From Coturnix japonica (lineage: Eukaryota > Chordata > Aves > Galliformes > Phasianidae), in contig NC_029519.1 of NCBI RefSeq assembly GCF_001577835.2, positions 39,359,977 through 39,423,976 on the forward strand: a stretch of 64,000 bases of DNA, read 5' to 3'. Of this stretch, positions 24,301 through 39,300 are shown one piece after another. The notes under the pieces are model-generated. The model saw only the letters and a program-made list of their open reading frames with translations, did not search any database and was not told the DNA's origin. Each line of letters begins with the position of its first letter. The stretch's first letter is position 1. The translations under genes and the position numbers were made by a program.

Positions 24301-27300
24301 TTTTTTTCTTCTTCCTTTTTAGAGAAGCATACAAAGTGTCCATGCAGTCAGTGGTAAGCTAGCGATCAACCTGGCACTTTAAGAAATAGTCAGCTAGAAA
24401 GGTTAAATCCTGCTGGGATGTATGAAGTTCTTATCTTCTTTTAACAGCAGTACGTGCATAAACCTACATAATTATCCTGCCTTGTCACTGTTGTGATTTA
24501 TGTAGGCAGTTTTAGTTAATCTTTTGCTGAGAAGTATTCACTTTGAAGCAGTGCACATACATCCTCAGTAAGACTATTTAGATACCTGCATTAGCAACTG
24601 CAGTTTGATTGTATCAAGAATTAAAAGTTCTTCAGGATTTTGTGGTACTCCCTGCAATGCAGGAAGGATTAGAATTTAACAGCTGTAACAACTGATACTG
24701 ATATCAGTGTCAGTTCTGGTCTTAAGGTCTTAGAATTGGTAGATAACATTGCCCTCCATTCTTTGTTTCTAATTTTTTTGCTGTGGATCTGCCTAAATCC
24801 ATAGCAAGTGATCTTTGACAGTATTCATCAATTTGTCATTCTCATAGTGTAAGATTACTTCTGTATGTTTTCTTTTACTTTTGAAGTTCTTCAAATTAAA
24901 ATTGTGCAAAATACTGATTCATACAGGTAAACATTCACAAGTCTTTTCCTACTTTATGAACGTAGTAGAAAGTATAGAGAATGCACCAGCTTCTTAAATG
25001 TTTCAGAAAGGATCATTTATTTAAGTTTAGGGATATTTCATTGCTGTTTAGTCTTTGATTTAATTTGTCTGTTTACTTTTAAGTTGCAAGTGTAAGGGGA
25101 TACTTCCAATTATGCTTTATTTGATGGGTCTGGGCAGATTACTAGCTATAACTTAATTTCTTAATGTGGTTATAATGTGCTTGGCGTTTTCTAGCTCCTT
25201 TGGAAGAGTACCGCTTAATATTAAGGTAAGCACTGAGAGGAGGTAGATTGGTTTCTGCTATATGTGCAGGCATGGAGACTTCTTGTTTGAAAATCTCCAT
25301 GTTTTCAACCAGAAGAATCCTTGTCTGTTCTCTGATGCTTCAAACTGGTCTGATTAAATAGGGCAGTAGACGTGAAGCTCTAAGGTTTGCAGGTCGCATT
25401 TTCATCTCCAATTGTTTCTCCCACAAATACGCCCAGTGTTCTTAAGGAGACTTAAAGTCTCCTTAAAGTAGGTCTTTAATTACTATATTTTCATTGACCT
25501 TGGAGCAATAGTATGGGTGAAAGATATTATCTGTATACCAAAGCTACAGCTGTGGCACCAAGCTTTTCTCATAAGAAAATGCACAGACTTAAATGGAAGA
25601 CAGTGAGAATAGAAGCAGGAGACACCTAGGACCTTAATATACATAGCTGTTCAGAAAACAGGCTTTTGATATATGCAGAAACATATTGATTTACATAAAA
25701 TATCATATGCTCACTTCTGTGTTCGTGCCACATTGTAAACATACATTTGCTAATGGTATTAGTATGTGATGGAGGTTGGTGCTTGATGGTTGAGCATTTA
25801 TGAATACTTAAAACTTGCAAGCACATACCATAATTAAAGGGTGCTAAATAAATACTGTTTTACAGTCAAAAAAGAAAGCAACAATGAAATAAACTGAGTA
25901 GCTGAAGCAGAGAAAGGAAGGTAATGCTGAAATTGAATTTGTGCCTGTTAAAGACCTGCAGTTGCTAGGCTACTGCCACTGTGTGAGTGTTGTGCAACAC
26001 AATGCTCAGTCTTTTCCCCTGCATTCCTTAGTAACTGCAGTGTTACCTGAGCATTAAGGTTTAGTTCCATCATGGTCAAGTGAAGTCATTTTATTCTACA
26101 ACCAGAACCAGATTTTTGCATTTTGGAAGCAGCAGGGTCACATGGAATGATGATGGAAATTCTTAAATGATTTACCAAATATGATTCTTAGGCTAAGGTA
26201 GGAATTACCAGGCATTTATCACTAAGACTTTGATATATAGCCACGTCTATGTATCTAGTCCATCCATATGTTATTTGTAAATAGTAATTCTAAGATGAAC
26301 AGAATTGCAATTTAGTGTTTTTTCCCTATATTTAGCAACTTAATGTTGTTGCTCCTTTTGCCAATGGGGGGGAAACATTTTCACTGTTGTCCTCCTCCTT
26401 TCCTTCATCTCCTTGGAAACCGAAGGCATCCCTTATTAGATTTCTAAGGGGAGTATATGTATTTTTTACATGCATAGCTTTTTTCCAGAGTATACTTGAG
26501 AATCCAATGTAGCTACTTCTGTATCATTTATTTTGTTATACAAAGAGAAATAAAAAACAGCCGCAAGCCCTATTTTGGAAGCAAAATAACTGAGTCTTAA
26601 TGAAAAGTGACTATTGATAGGAAACTGTTTCTAATATGTTGTGTGTTTTGTTGAAAATGCTTGTATTGATTTGTTCTGTTTCATCGTAATACTACTTAAT
26701 GTGTTGAATGTTTGCACTGATGAAAGTGTTTTGTTTAAAGGTAGTGCTGCACTTTGTTAACAATCTGTACTCTTACAAGTGAGAATAAAGAGCTTAAAAA
26801 TACGAAGTTGAGAATAACTATATGTTAAAGTAATTAATTTGCAGGGAGGAGTAAATTTTAGCAAACAATACCTTTGAAGCTGTTTGTATTCTTGGTATGT
26901 AAATAGATTATAGAAAAGTGACTAGGTTCTTGCTCTGTCTAGGCAGCCTGTTGATATATCAAACATTAATAAAATACTGAGCTAGATGTATAATTGATCT
27001 GTCTCAGCAGAGCATTTCTTGTGTTTTTATGTTAAAGTCAGTTATCCTTCCAGTCTGAGTGGAGCAAGTAGTTTGAGATTCCCTTTGTAATATTGTTTCT
27101 CATATATATGCTTATAATTTCCTCTGGTATTTCTTGTATTATATCATTTCTTCAAGGACCATTTCTGTTACAGCTTTTAAATTCCCTGCAAAGGATTATT
27201 TCCCTCATACACTGCAGAGGAAAAAGTGTAGTTGGAGCAACTGAATTTGTGCACACATTTAATGCTAGTTAGCAGAAGTGATCTAGAGGAAAATCTTGTT

Positions 27301-30300
27301 TCAGACACTGCAGCCATAGATTACTACAGCATTTCTTTATTACTGTTCAGCAAACTTTGCTTTTTATTTTCCACAACTCACAGTAGTTAAGGAAACTTAG
27401 CATCTCCTGAAAGGATGGTGATAAGTAATTCATACTCATACTAACCTAGTGGTGTAGGATCATGTAGGTTGGAAAAGACCTCTAAGATCATCTAGGCCAA
27501 CTATGAAGGCATCACCCATGCCCACTAAACCACGTCCCTCAATGTCACATCTGCACATTTCTTGAACACCTCCCTGAGCAGTCTGTTCCAATGTATCACT
27601 GTGCTTTCTGAGGAAAAAAAAATAAATCTTTGTAAACCCAAACCTTCTCTGGAACAAATTATGGCTGTTACCACTTGTCCTGTCTGTAGTTATGTGGGGG
27701 AAGAGGCCCATCCCCACGCTTTACTTCTGTTGTGTTCATTTATACCTCACAAATACCAGCTTTTACTATTTAAAACAAAAGCTAGGTAAAAAAATGAATA
27801 AGTTATTTATAGAAACAAGAAGTTCTGGACTGTAACATGTTTTCATGCTATATCTTAATGATTTTCTGTCTTAAAGGCAAAAATGTCATATGTTAGACAA
27901 GTGGGTCTTCTAGCTGCTGGATGTCAGCCATGGAACAAAGATGTTTGTGCTGCTAGCGGGGACAGATTTGCCTATTGTGCTACACTTGCTATTTATATTT
28001 ATCAGGTAAGATTTCTTATTTAACAGACTAGTTTTTGGTGGTGTTTTTTTGTTGTTGTTGTTTTGATTTTTTTACATTACTGTCTATATTACTTTGAGCC
28101 CCTTTGTTGTATTTTAGTTTGGAAGCATGGTTGCTGCTGAGAAGGAAACTTTGTAGTACTCAACTTCTCTCATACCTTTTCCAAATTATTTTTTCCGCTA
28201 GTTAGAATAGGTGCAAAAATTTGATTTAAAAATTGTATTTCAAGTTTCATGTGTCCCGAATTATTTGGATTAAAAAAAAAAAACAAAAAACAAAAAACAA
28301 GCTCACAATCCAACAAATGCCTGAGATAAATAAAGTGCAATAATAGCACAGGTTTTGAGAGGGAAATGGAAAAAATTACATGATTTCATTTGAAATGTAA
28401 AACTAATCTTTTAAGGTTGCTTTAACTCATTCTGGGGAACTTTGGACAGGGCTATATGGAGTTGGGAATTCCTTGGCCCACCTTTCTTTTGTTTGGTCTA
28501 AGCTATGACTTTCACTGTTTCTGAACTGCAGAGCAATGTGGTCTTTTCAAGTTCTCAGTTGCTGTACACCAACAAATAACAAAAAATGTAAATGCTGTCA
28601 TGTGGAATGTTCAGACTGAGAAATACTGTGGGATTTTAGCTTATTTTAACTGTGCAAGTTATACTGCTAGTGGGATTAGAATAAAATTTTGTTGAGTTTT
28701 GGGACTTTTTAAAATTAGATTAAGTAAAATAAGAAATTAAAATTTTGTACTTTTGTATTCTGTCACTTGTAGGTTAGCTATAAAGAATGCACTTTAGAAT
28801 CATTATGTGAAAATTGAGTGCAGTTATTAAAGGAATATAATTGTGTAAAAGAGAAAATAGTAATGTATGTTAATACTGTTTGAGCTGATTTAATATTTGG
28901 TAACGCTTCAGTGTAAGCTAAATGGATACAAATGTAATATGTTGAGATATCAACTTGTCAGTTATTAAGTTCATCACTGTTCCATCTATAAGCCTGAACT
29001 GTTCTACTCAACAGTATTAAAGATGAATTTTCAAAATATTTATTTCTAAAATGTATTTTTGCTTTTTGTTTTAGCTGGATCACCAATACAATGAATTCAA
29101 GCTTCGAGCAATTATGTCTGAGCATAAGAAGACAATCACAGCCATATCTTGGTGTCCACACAATCCTGACATGTTTGCAAGTGCCAGTGTAGATAGTTTA
29201 GTAATTATTTGGAATGTGACTGAACAGAAAGTTGTGGCCAAGCTGGATGATACAAAAGGTATTTCAGACATGGAGGTCTGTTTGTTCCATACAGCTTTTC
29301 TCATCTTCAGGTATCAGAAATATTGATATGCAGTAGAATAGTAATGATTAGTAGGCCAGGGGTATAATAGTTACGCAACACAATATTCATGTGATCAGAT
29401 TTGTTATTGTTTATTTTAGAAGACTAACATTCAAGTAAATTGCCCCAAACTATCCAGTAATTAGTGAAAAGAAAGTGTAAAGGAAAGAATAAAGTACTTG
29501 ATCAATTCAAGAATTTGTTGCCATTGATTTTTTTTTTGTTGTTGTTGAGCAAACACAAACATTTTTATCCTTATAAAAAGGATGAATAATTAAGATTCAA
29601 GCCTTAGATCATGTATTTTCATGTAAACCTTAAGAAAATGAAAGCAAATAATGTAGCAGTCAGCAGATCTAGGTAGAAAATATCCAAGAATTTGAAAAAA
29701 GGTTTTTATTAAAATATTCTAATGCTTACCCAACTGCATAGTATCTCAGGGCTTAAAACTGCTGATTAGGAGATTGCAATAAACATTTAGGGTGTTGAAT
29801 GTCTATACCTGTCAATTTTCTTGGCTCAGTTCTTCATTCAGTCAAAACCAACAGGTTGTATTTTTCTTTTCAAACAGTCTTCCAGCCATGTTTGACTCCT
29901 ACACTTACTGCCTGCAAACAGTCAGCATCTCAAGTTCTTCCAGGATACTTTTCTTCTCTGCAGAAGAGAGTATCTGGGATGCCTTTGAATATCTTCTATA
30001 TCTTGCATATGCTGTAAAAGGAATAAATAGGGAAGCATAAAATGATTTGATCTAATCCAAACTGAATGTTGACTCCAATTATTCAGTAACATAAAAACTG
30101 ATCCCACTTCAACCAATAAATACATGTGAAGTAACATGTTTTTTCTAATTTTCAACTTTCTTAAAATCATTTTTAGGATAATCTCTTTAAACCTCCTGAT
30201 AATGTGGTAGTTACAAAGACAGAAAGAGTAGCATTAAAATGCCCAAACTGGAACAGTTATGAATTATCAGTTTGAGGAATTTGTTTTATTGTTTACCCCT

Positions 30301-33300
30301 TCAGACACACATTAAATTACAAGGATAATTAGTGTTGGAGTTGCTAATGTTGAAATCCTTAACCTGCTGACCCTGTCGGTAGGTGTTATGTGACTACTTT
30401 CTGGATATATGTAGTTTATTTTCACACCATAAGATGCTCGTACAGTTTTCTAAATTTCAATCTCATAATTAGTGTATGTGAGTAATTGTACAGGTGTTCA
30501 AGACAATTGCTGCTACTGGGTCTGGCAGTAATGCACTGAATTTTAAATCCTTACTCTGTGTGTTTCAGGAATTCCTACATCACTAAGCTGGTGCTGGAAT
30601 GAAGGTGACGCAGTTGCATTTGTGTCCCACAGAGGTCCTTTGTACATTTGGACTATCTCAGGATCTTTCAACGTGGTAACAGCACATAAAGGAGCACACA
30701 GTTTCTTGTCGGATATCTGTCTGTTTAGGTGGCATCCAAATAAAAAAGGGAAAGTAGTCTTTGGACATACTGATGGAAGTCTGTCTATTTTTCAGCCAGG
30801 TAAAAACTGATATGGTAAAACATGTTTTTGTTGTTGATGATATTTGTACTTGCATGTAATTCTGCACTTTTTTCATTTAGATTTTTATGAATGCATGTAC
30901 ATGTTCAAAACTTAGAGTATGTCTACTTCATGTATATAACAGAAATTACTTAGATGAAAAGCACACAGCATTTTCTTTGTTGCTACTTCCTTTTGTGATA
31001 ACACTGAGATTTTTGACCTGTTACAGAATAATAGCCACAAAATTCAAATAAATTGTATTTCCCAGTAATTCTTTTATTCTGCATAGACCAGCTTGAATTT
31101 TTCAGCAGTCTCTTACTTTGCATTTGCACTGTTCTAGAGTTTGGTCTTTTTATCAGGCTTTCTATAAGCCTGGTCTTGAATACCTCCTTTATTCATGGAA
31201 GTTATCAGGACAGCATATATTTTCTTTCATTAGAAATTGGTTAATCAAGCTGACAGCTGTTTCTGTGTTCTGCTGTATTAAAAAATAGTCATCTGCAGGA
31301 CTACATTAGGTCAGATATTGCAAAATCAGCTTTCTTGAATTCAGTGGATCAAACAGAAGATTAGACTATACAATTTCAGAGGGAAACAAAAGTGAAATTT
31401 GAAAAAATATATCCTCTAGTTACTTAATATTGCTGAAATAATCTGTATTCTTGTGCTCTTAAAGGTTCTAAAAATCAGAAGCATGTCTTAAGACCAGAGT
31501 CTCTTAAAGGAACAGATGAAGAAGATCCAGTTACAGCACTGGAGTGGGACCCTTTGTCAAATGACTACCTTCTTGTTGCGAATTTACATAATGGCATTCA
31601 ACTAGTTGATTCAGAATCTCTGTCCTGTATCACAAAATTTAATTTTCCCAGTGCAGCAGCATCTGTTCGGTGTTTAGCCTGGGTTCCTAGTGCACCTGGA
31701 ATGTTTATAACTGGAGGTAAGTCTTTTATTTCCCAATTTATGGAAAATTGATAAATGTAGCATTTAGTCTTCAAAACTGCTATCAAAGGTTTGATATCTG
31801 TTTATTAACATTTCTACAAATGGAAGCACATATGTATCGTACAAAAAAGCCTCTTCAAGTATCTGTGTGGAAAAGAACAGAAAACTACTCTGAGCAGTGT
31901 ATGTATTTACACGGAAGTGACTTCTAACTATTTTTCCTAAATAAAACAACTGTCTCAGTTTACAGCCATTCCCCCTTGTCCTATCACTATCCACCCTTGT
32001 AAACAATTGTGTTTATACACTCCTGTTTATACACTCCTTTCAAATATTGGTAGGCCACAATGAGGTCTCTCTGGAGCTTTCTCTCAAGCTAAACAAGCCG
32101 AGTTCCCTCAGCCTTTCTTCAAAGGAGAGGTGCTCCAGCCCTCTGATCATCTTAGTGGCCCTCCTCTGGACCCACTCTAAGAGCTCCATGTCCTTCCTGT
32201 GCTGCTGGGTGCCCCAGGATGCAGGTGCCTGGATGCAGTACTGCAGATGGGGCCTCGCAAGAGCTGAGTAGAGGACAGTCACCTCCCTTTCACTGCTGGC
32301 CACTCTTCTTTTAATGCAGCCTGGAACACAGTTGGCCTGTCAGGCTGCAAGTGCACACTGCTAGCTCACATCCAGCTTCTTATCCACTCTCAAGTCCTTC
32401 TCAGGGTGTATGAAAATAATGTACAGTACAACAGAGCAACTAAAAACATGTTTTTATGTTTGTTACTTCAGATTCTCAAGTTGGTGTGTTACGTATTTGG
32501 AATGTATCACATACGGTGCCTATAGATAATTTAAAATTGAAGAATTCTGGTTTCCATAGTTTGCATGTGCTAAGTTCTCCTCCAAAGAAGAAGTGTAAGT
32601 GTACTCTTGGTTGTTATTCTTATGCATGCAAGTTAAGATAATACTTTTTGTGAATCTTGGCACAGTCAAGTAAATCTCTGTAATCTTGTGGTTGCTCTGT
32701 AGTTCTTAGTTAAACAAAGCGTCCTCTCATGCCACTGAATGGATCTGTAAGGGATCAAGCCCTGTATATTGTCCTTTAGTAGGTCAGGCTTTGTACTCCC
32801 CTGTATGTTTGTGTGTGCATATGTATAAAACTCTGGAATACAAAACAATTTTGTCTATATAACTGCTCTTTATTATTGCATTAAAAAATTGGAGATAGTA
32901 ATATGTCTGTATTTTTCTTTTATTAAGCGTTCTCATTTCCGTCTCCTATTAACTATCCTCATACATCCTCGACAAGTGAGGCTGTTCCTCCTCCAGCTTT
33001 ATCACAAAAACAAGCATTTTCTCTTCCTCCTGGCCATGTTGTCTGTTGTTTCATGGATGGTGGTGTTGGCCTTTATGACATGGGAGCCAAAAAGTGGGAT
33101 TTCCTTAGAGATTTGGTAGGTCATTTTTTCTTTGTTTTGAAATGACAGTTTGGCTTATCCAGCTTTTTCTTCGAACATTTGTTGTCATTCAGAAATAAAG
33201 AGTTTTCTGGTTGATGGTGATGAGTTTTGTTTGCTTGTTTTAACTGAAATTTTACTGGTACTTAATGATCTTCTAATAGTAATTTTGGAGCTGTCCTCGT

Positions 33301-36300
33301 ATCATCTCGTTTTGAGGGAGAAGTTTGCAATTGGGTTTATCATGTGTTAGGTGAGCCTCTTTTTCCCTGGTTATTCAGAAGGATTTTTCTTTCTTCACTC
33401 AGTTTTCCTTGTAAACCTTAAGTAGTTTGCAGTCATGCATATGTGTTTGAATAGAAGCTTACATTCTGCTTTCATTTTTATTTGTTGGTTTTTTGTTTTG
33501 TTTTGTTTTTTTTTTTTGTAAATCAAATGAGGCTTAAAAAATTCTTGTATATTTGCTTCTCATGTTTTTGTCAAATTTAATTCCGTGAGACTGTTTTAAG
33601 AAGTTAAGATGGGAATGTTCTGAAGGGTTGAAGTATAAACTGCAATATGGAAGCATCTGGCTTTAGAACGCAGAAAGCTGTGTTCTAAATGTTTTAAAAT
33701 AAAATGTGTAGAGCGTGACTATTTCAGTCAGATACTCTTTACCTAAAAGGTAGTGTTAATTTCTGTTTTACAATTTTCTTTTGCTTGCTTTTGTTTAGAT
33801 TTATTTTTTTTTATTATTATATTTTATCAACTGAATCCCAATGGACAATGCATCCCCGGTATTGTGTCATCCTGTTGTTTTGGGGCAACATTTTTCTGTT
33901 TTTAAGAGTGTTCTTGAAGTGTTATAGTCTAATCTAGTTTAATGCCTTTTGATTTTGGCTGAGTAGTCAAAATGAGAAGGGGTTTTTGAATTCATGATTG
34001 ATCTAAATGCTTTTTACTAAGCATTTACTAAGCTTAGTTTAGATGGACTTCTGGTGGAAAAAAGAACTTTAATAAAAAACAGCTTTTTTTTGTTTGTTTT
34101 TCTTTTCCTTTAAGGGACACATTGAGACCATCTTTGATTGTCAGTTCAAACCTGATAACCCTGATCTTCTTGCTACAGCTTCATTTGATGGCACAATAAA
34201 AGTTTGGGACATAAACACTTTAACAGCAGTTTACACATCTCCTGGTAATGAAGGGGTTATTTATTCCATTTCTTGGGCTCCAGGTAAGAATGTTTTACTT
34301 AAGAAGTTCTTGAGTCAGCATTGCAACACTTTGTGTGACAAAAGTATTCATTTTAGACAGAAGGGTGTCTTAAAAGTTTTTAAACATGACTAAAGTAACA
34401 TATTTAAGTCTTGTAGAATCCAGTGCTTCAGTACCTGTTGAGATTTACCCTTGTGAGGAATGATCTCTACATTTCATATTAAGTCTGGAGGAAGGAAATG
34501 AAATCTCCAGTTTTTCTAGCACTGCATCACAGAGATGATGAAAAGGCTTCCTTTGTGTGAGATACAGTTGATTAAAAGAGTTCAAATTCAGTTCTATGCT
34601 GAAAAAGTGGAATACACACTCATCCCTATTTGCTATTCCAGTCACTGAGCTCTGTTTATTAGAATAAAGACTGTTTTTGGTTTTTTTTTCCTAAATGTCT
34701 ATCTTAGACACTGAAGTTAGTTGGAAATTTTGATGTTTGAACTGTTCTGCAACCTATTTAGCTGAATTTGAGAGTACGTTTATGATAAAATTATTGATGT
34801 AAGTACTTGTTAAGTAGGGTTCTTGTGACTGAATTATTTGGATAGCAGATATTTTACTCATTTTTTTCTCTCAAGTTTAAATTCAACTGACTGATCTTTT
34901 TCAATGAATTTAAACTCTTAAGAAATATTTTTATGGGAAGCTGAATGTAGCCTGTATAAATGAAATGAATTGGCACTTTGTTTTTCATGTCAGAGCATCT
35001 CTTGCACCTTGTTCTTTTTCACATATGATTTGAATTGCTCTGTAGAAATTATGTCAATATGAAAAAAGATGTTCCATCTTTTGAGTTGTTTTGTTTTAAA
35101 ATTTAATTTCAGTTTGTATTAGCGTCACACATTAAGAGAATAACTTGTTTGTGAGGGGGAAGAGTAGAATTGGTGTCTTTCAGGATTTGAATTCTGAATT
35201 TTTAAAAATGTAAGCTAGTAAATTTAGGCTAATTCAAAGCATGTCCTTTAGCTTGTGTACTCTTAACTTCAGTTCCTTACACTTCATTGTTGTCCATCTC
35301 AGACAGAACTACTTCTTTCGCATCCCTTACTCCCAGCAAGTTCCTTCTAACCTTTGTACAATTGTTTAGCTTCATTCATAAAATATGCTCCAGTATTTGT
35401 CTTTACTTGAATTTGGTCTCAATTGTCCCACTAGAATTTCTTTCTATTCTGTATATGCACCTTTTACCTAGACTCCTCTTGTACAAATTGCCTTTTTTGC
35501 TTGTAATTGCAATATAAAGTAAGTCAAAACACACCTATAAAATATAGCTTCATCAGGTATAGACAGTTACTGTGATGAGAATCTTGATTTCCAGCTTCTC
35601 ACATTAGAGTCCTTTGTTCTTCTTTCCCACTTCATAGAGCATCAGTACATGCTCAAGTACGTTCTTGTTAGCTCAGATGCTGCCTGGTGCAAGACACAGG
35701 AAAACAGAAGCACTGTAGCATTCTGCATGGTTTGTGTTAGTATATAAGGAACTTTAATAGCAACTGATCTACTTCAAGCTTAAAACATTGAAATTGTATG
35801 CTTACTGAACATTATTTTCTTGTGACTTTAACTGCAAAGCTTTCAGCAGGCATTGAGAATGCTTTTTTCAACTATACAACTTTCAGTCTGCTCTTTGTTC
35901 AAAACAGGAATGTAGGAAAAAGGGTGGAACTGGTATTTACCACTTGATATCAAATACTGGACTTAAACTGTGGAAAAACTACTGGCTTTGTGCCATTGTT
36001 GACTTCTATTCATATTATGTTAATTGTGATAGCTTAAAATGTCTTTCTTTAAAGGGGATCTGAACTGCATAGCAGGTGCAACGTCCAGAAATGGTGGCTT
36101 CATCTGGGATGTCCCAAGAGGCAAAATAATAACACGATTCAGTGAGGTAAGATAAGATTTTTTTTTTTTGTCTATTGAATGTAAACTAGCTGTTCCCTCT
36201 AGTATCAAATAAACATAGCATTTAAAAAAAAAATAATAAAAAATGTTAAAGGACTATAACAGAAATCCATTCAAAGAAAGATGTAAGTGCTGGTTTATCT

Positions 36301-39300
36301 GTGAGACAGATTAATTCTTTTCTACTTCCTCTGAGTGGGTTTACGACCTGAGAATAGTGAAGAACCAGATGGTCTTCAGTATCTCAAAAGCGGTTCTGTA
36401 GTGGTGGTGCATATCAAAAGCAGAGTGGTTTCTTTCTTCAAAGTATAAATGTATATGGACATAGACTTCAAAACTGAGGATCAAAACAAAAAATTGAAAC
36501 AATGTTCCATATTTTCAAACATTAGACCCAGAAAAGAATTTCTGAAGTTTAGACCAGTAAAACTGCCTTTTGCAACATGCTAAAACATATGGCTTATTTA
36601 GAATCTTGCCTTACATTACTGGTAATCTTTGAGGGCTTGTGCGTATCCTAATTATTATTGACAGAAAGAGCATTCATGCAAACAGCATGCAAGGTTTTGT
36701 AGTATTCTCAATATATAGCTCTAGTCTTTGTGTTAGACATAGTTACCTGTGGCTACATCTGTGTCAGAGGAAAAGGCTGCTTTTTAAGAAGACAAATGTA
36801 GAGAAGAACAACCTTTAAAGAACTCTAACACATCAGAAGTTTGGCGTATTGCTACTACTGAAGATCTGGTTTGGATTGCTGGTCCTGATGCACATATCAC
36901 TTAAGTTTTCACAGTTATTCATTCGCACTGATTTCATTATTTGATGAAGTAGCTAACATTTATTCAAGCTTCAGATTCATGAGTTGCTTATTCTTCCCCT
37001 TAATCCAGTTTTCTCTCATGTATCCTGGAGACTAGGACAGTTTTACTACTGTCTGTGTCTCCCATTACAGCTTTACACACTTAGGACCTCATGTGGTTTT
37101 GTACGTTACACTTTACTGGGAGAAAAGGGCTGAAGCCCATAGGAGAAGAAAAAAAAGCCACGAGTCAATAGATAAGAGAAAAGGGTGAGTTATTTCTTAT
37201 TGATAGGTATTTTGCATTTTTTGAAGCATGGAAAGAATGGAATCTTCTGCATTGCCTGGAGTCATAAAGATTCCAAAAGAATAGCAACCTGCAGCGATGA
37301 TGGATTTTGGTGAGTGTTACTGGAAGAAAAAATAAAATAAAACAACAAATGCACATCTCAAGCCAGTAGACTTTGACAACGTCATCAGTGATTAATTTTA
37401 AAACCATACTCACTGGACAAAATTCGGAATATTCTGATCTCCTATATTTGCTAGGATATATTTTTTTAGGGTCTCAAGAATTATAATAAAGGAACTGTTT
37501 CCAAAAGCAATAGTAGCTATGACATTTTGATATTGAAGCCTGTTCATAAGTTTTATTTAGCAAAGAGTATTCTTTGTTTTTTATTTGTATAGCAGAAGCT
37601 GTTCATAAGCTATTGCTCTTTATCTTCATTGTTTTGTGTTTTGTTTTTTAGTTTTGTTAGGAGTCACAATTATAGAAGACTATTTCCTATTTATTATTAT
37701 AGAAGGATAATAGTTTCTTTGCAAAAATTATCAAATGCCAAGAATTTGGTGTATTGTGTTTCAGTACCATTAAAAATCTTTTCCTTTCAGCTCTTTCAAA
37801 TCTTTTTCTTTCAACTCAAATCTAAGAAGAAGAGGAAAAACTTTATATTCTAGACAAAAATAAATCTTTTAAAAATATCTGTTCATACCTGTTGTATCAC
37901 CATGACTTAGATTTTGGCCTGTAAGAATTCTACAGGAAGGGAGGTACCACAGCGTAAAAATTTTACAGCTCCTTTGGAGGAATGTTTTATAAATCATGAA
38001 GTCCAATTAAATGTTTTGCTGGGAAATACGTAGTACTGTAGCTGAAGGGCAGGAGTAAAAAACTTCTTTCTGTATACTTTTGTTGCTGTCTGGCTTATTT
38101 GCATAGAATCAAACATGACTTTTGGATAGCCTACTCATAATATTCTATTGTAATTGGTTTCAGTATTATTCGAACCATTGATGGCAAGGTTCTTCACAAG
38201 TACAAACACCCAGCTGCAGTGTTTGGCTGTGACTGGAGTCAGAACAACAAGTGAGTGGAAAAATACCCCTGATAAGTGAGACTATTTACTATTGAAATGG
38301 ATTGCCAGCAACTTTACATTCACAGTAGTGTATTTCATTGCCCAGAATGCTAATTTTTTTTACACAGACTCCTTAATAAATTCCTAAAGAATATATGTTT
38401 AAACTAGAAGAAGGAAAAACAAATGCTGATCATGATGCCATTTAATAGCAAACCAATATGACTAGGCATTATGTAATCTGTTTGGAAAATGTATATACTG
38501 TGATTAAGCAGTATAGGCATGAGGATCTCTTAAACTACCATTGAATATGCTAGACATCCACTAGGGTACCATATTATGCCTGGGCCAGTAAGTTTCTATC
38601 TCTCAGATGGTAATTATTTCTGGGAAAACCATTACAATGCAAAATATGTCTTTCAGTTCTGGCAGCTTTTGTGGTACTGCCTTAAATGGTAGAATCATGC
38701 TGTTAGATCCTTCTCACTAAAAAGCTTAATATAACAAATTTAATGCACTTTAATACATGTCTAATTCTTGCCAACTGTCCAAATCTCTGAATACTTTATG
38801 CTACATTGATAGTGATAAATACCCATAAGTAGCTATAATCAAATTTGCATCTAGAGAATTGTGGCTGTTCTTTAAAGTGTCATTAGAAGGAGACCAGTAT
38901 GTGTCTACACTTTGAAGAATAGTTGATAATGCTTCTGTGACTCTATAAATAATGAATATAGCTGAATAAGAGCCGTGTATCTATTAGAGTTCTTAAATCA
39001 TTCTATTAATTCACATATTCAGTTTGAAAGCAACTGCCTGAAGGTGAATCAAAGCATAATATGAAGAAACTCTTATGTTAAAATTTAAATTGTTTGTACA
39101 TCATGCAATATTATAAACAGATAATAAGCATTGAAAAACAACGTATGGCAGCATTTACCCTGATGACAAAAAAAAGTGTAGTATTTGAAAAACTGAATAT
39201 ATCAATATAAGACTTTAAAGTAACTTGGTAAAGAATTCTTTGTGAATACCCAGAGTACTAATAAATATTGGAGTTCGTATGAGCGAATTTAAAATAATGC

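Larger units (their letters stand above)
21332..27876 (+). other. WDR17: WDR17 intron 2
   Basis: This 6.5-kb intron contains antisense CR1 copies at 23653 and 27454, an 11-bp-arm perfect inverted repeat at 25442-25466 and an AT-rich palindrome at 22331. I see no exon-like open frame flanked by splice sites. Confidence 0.8.
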
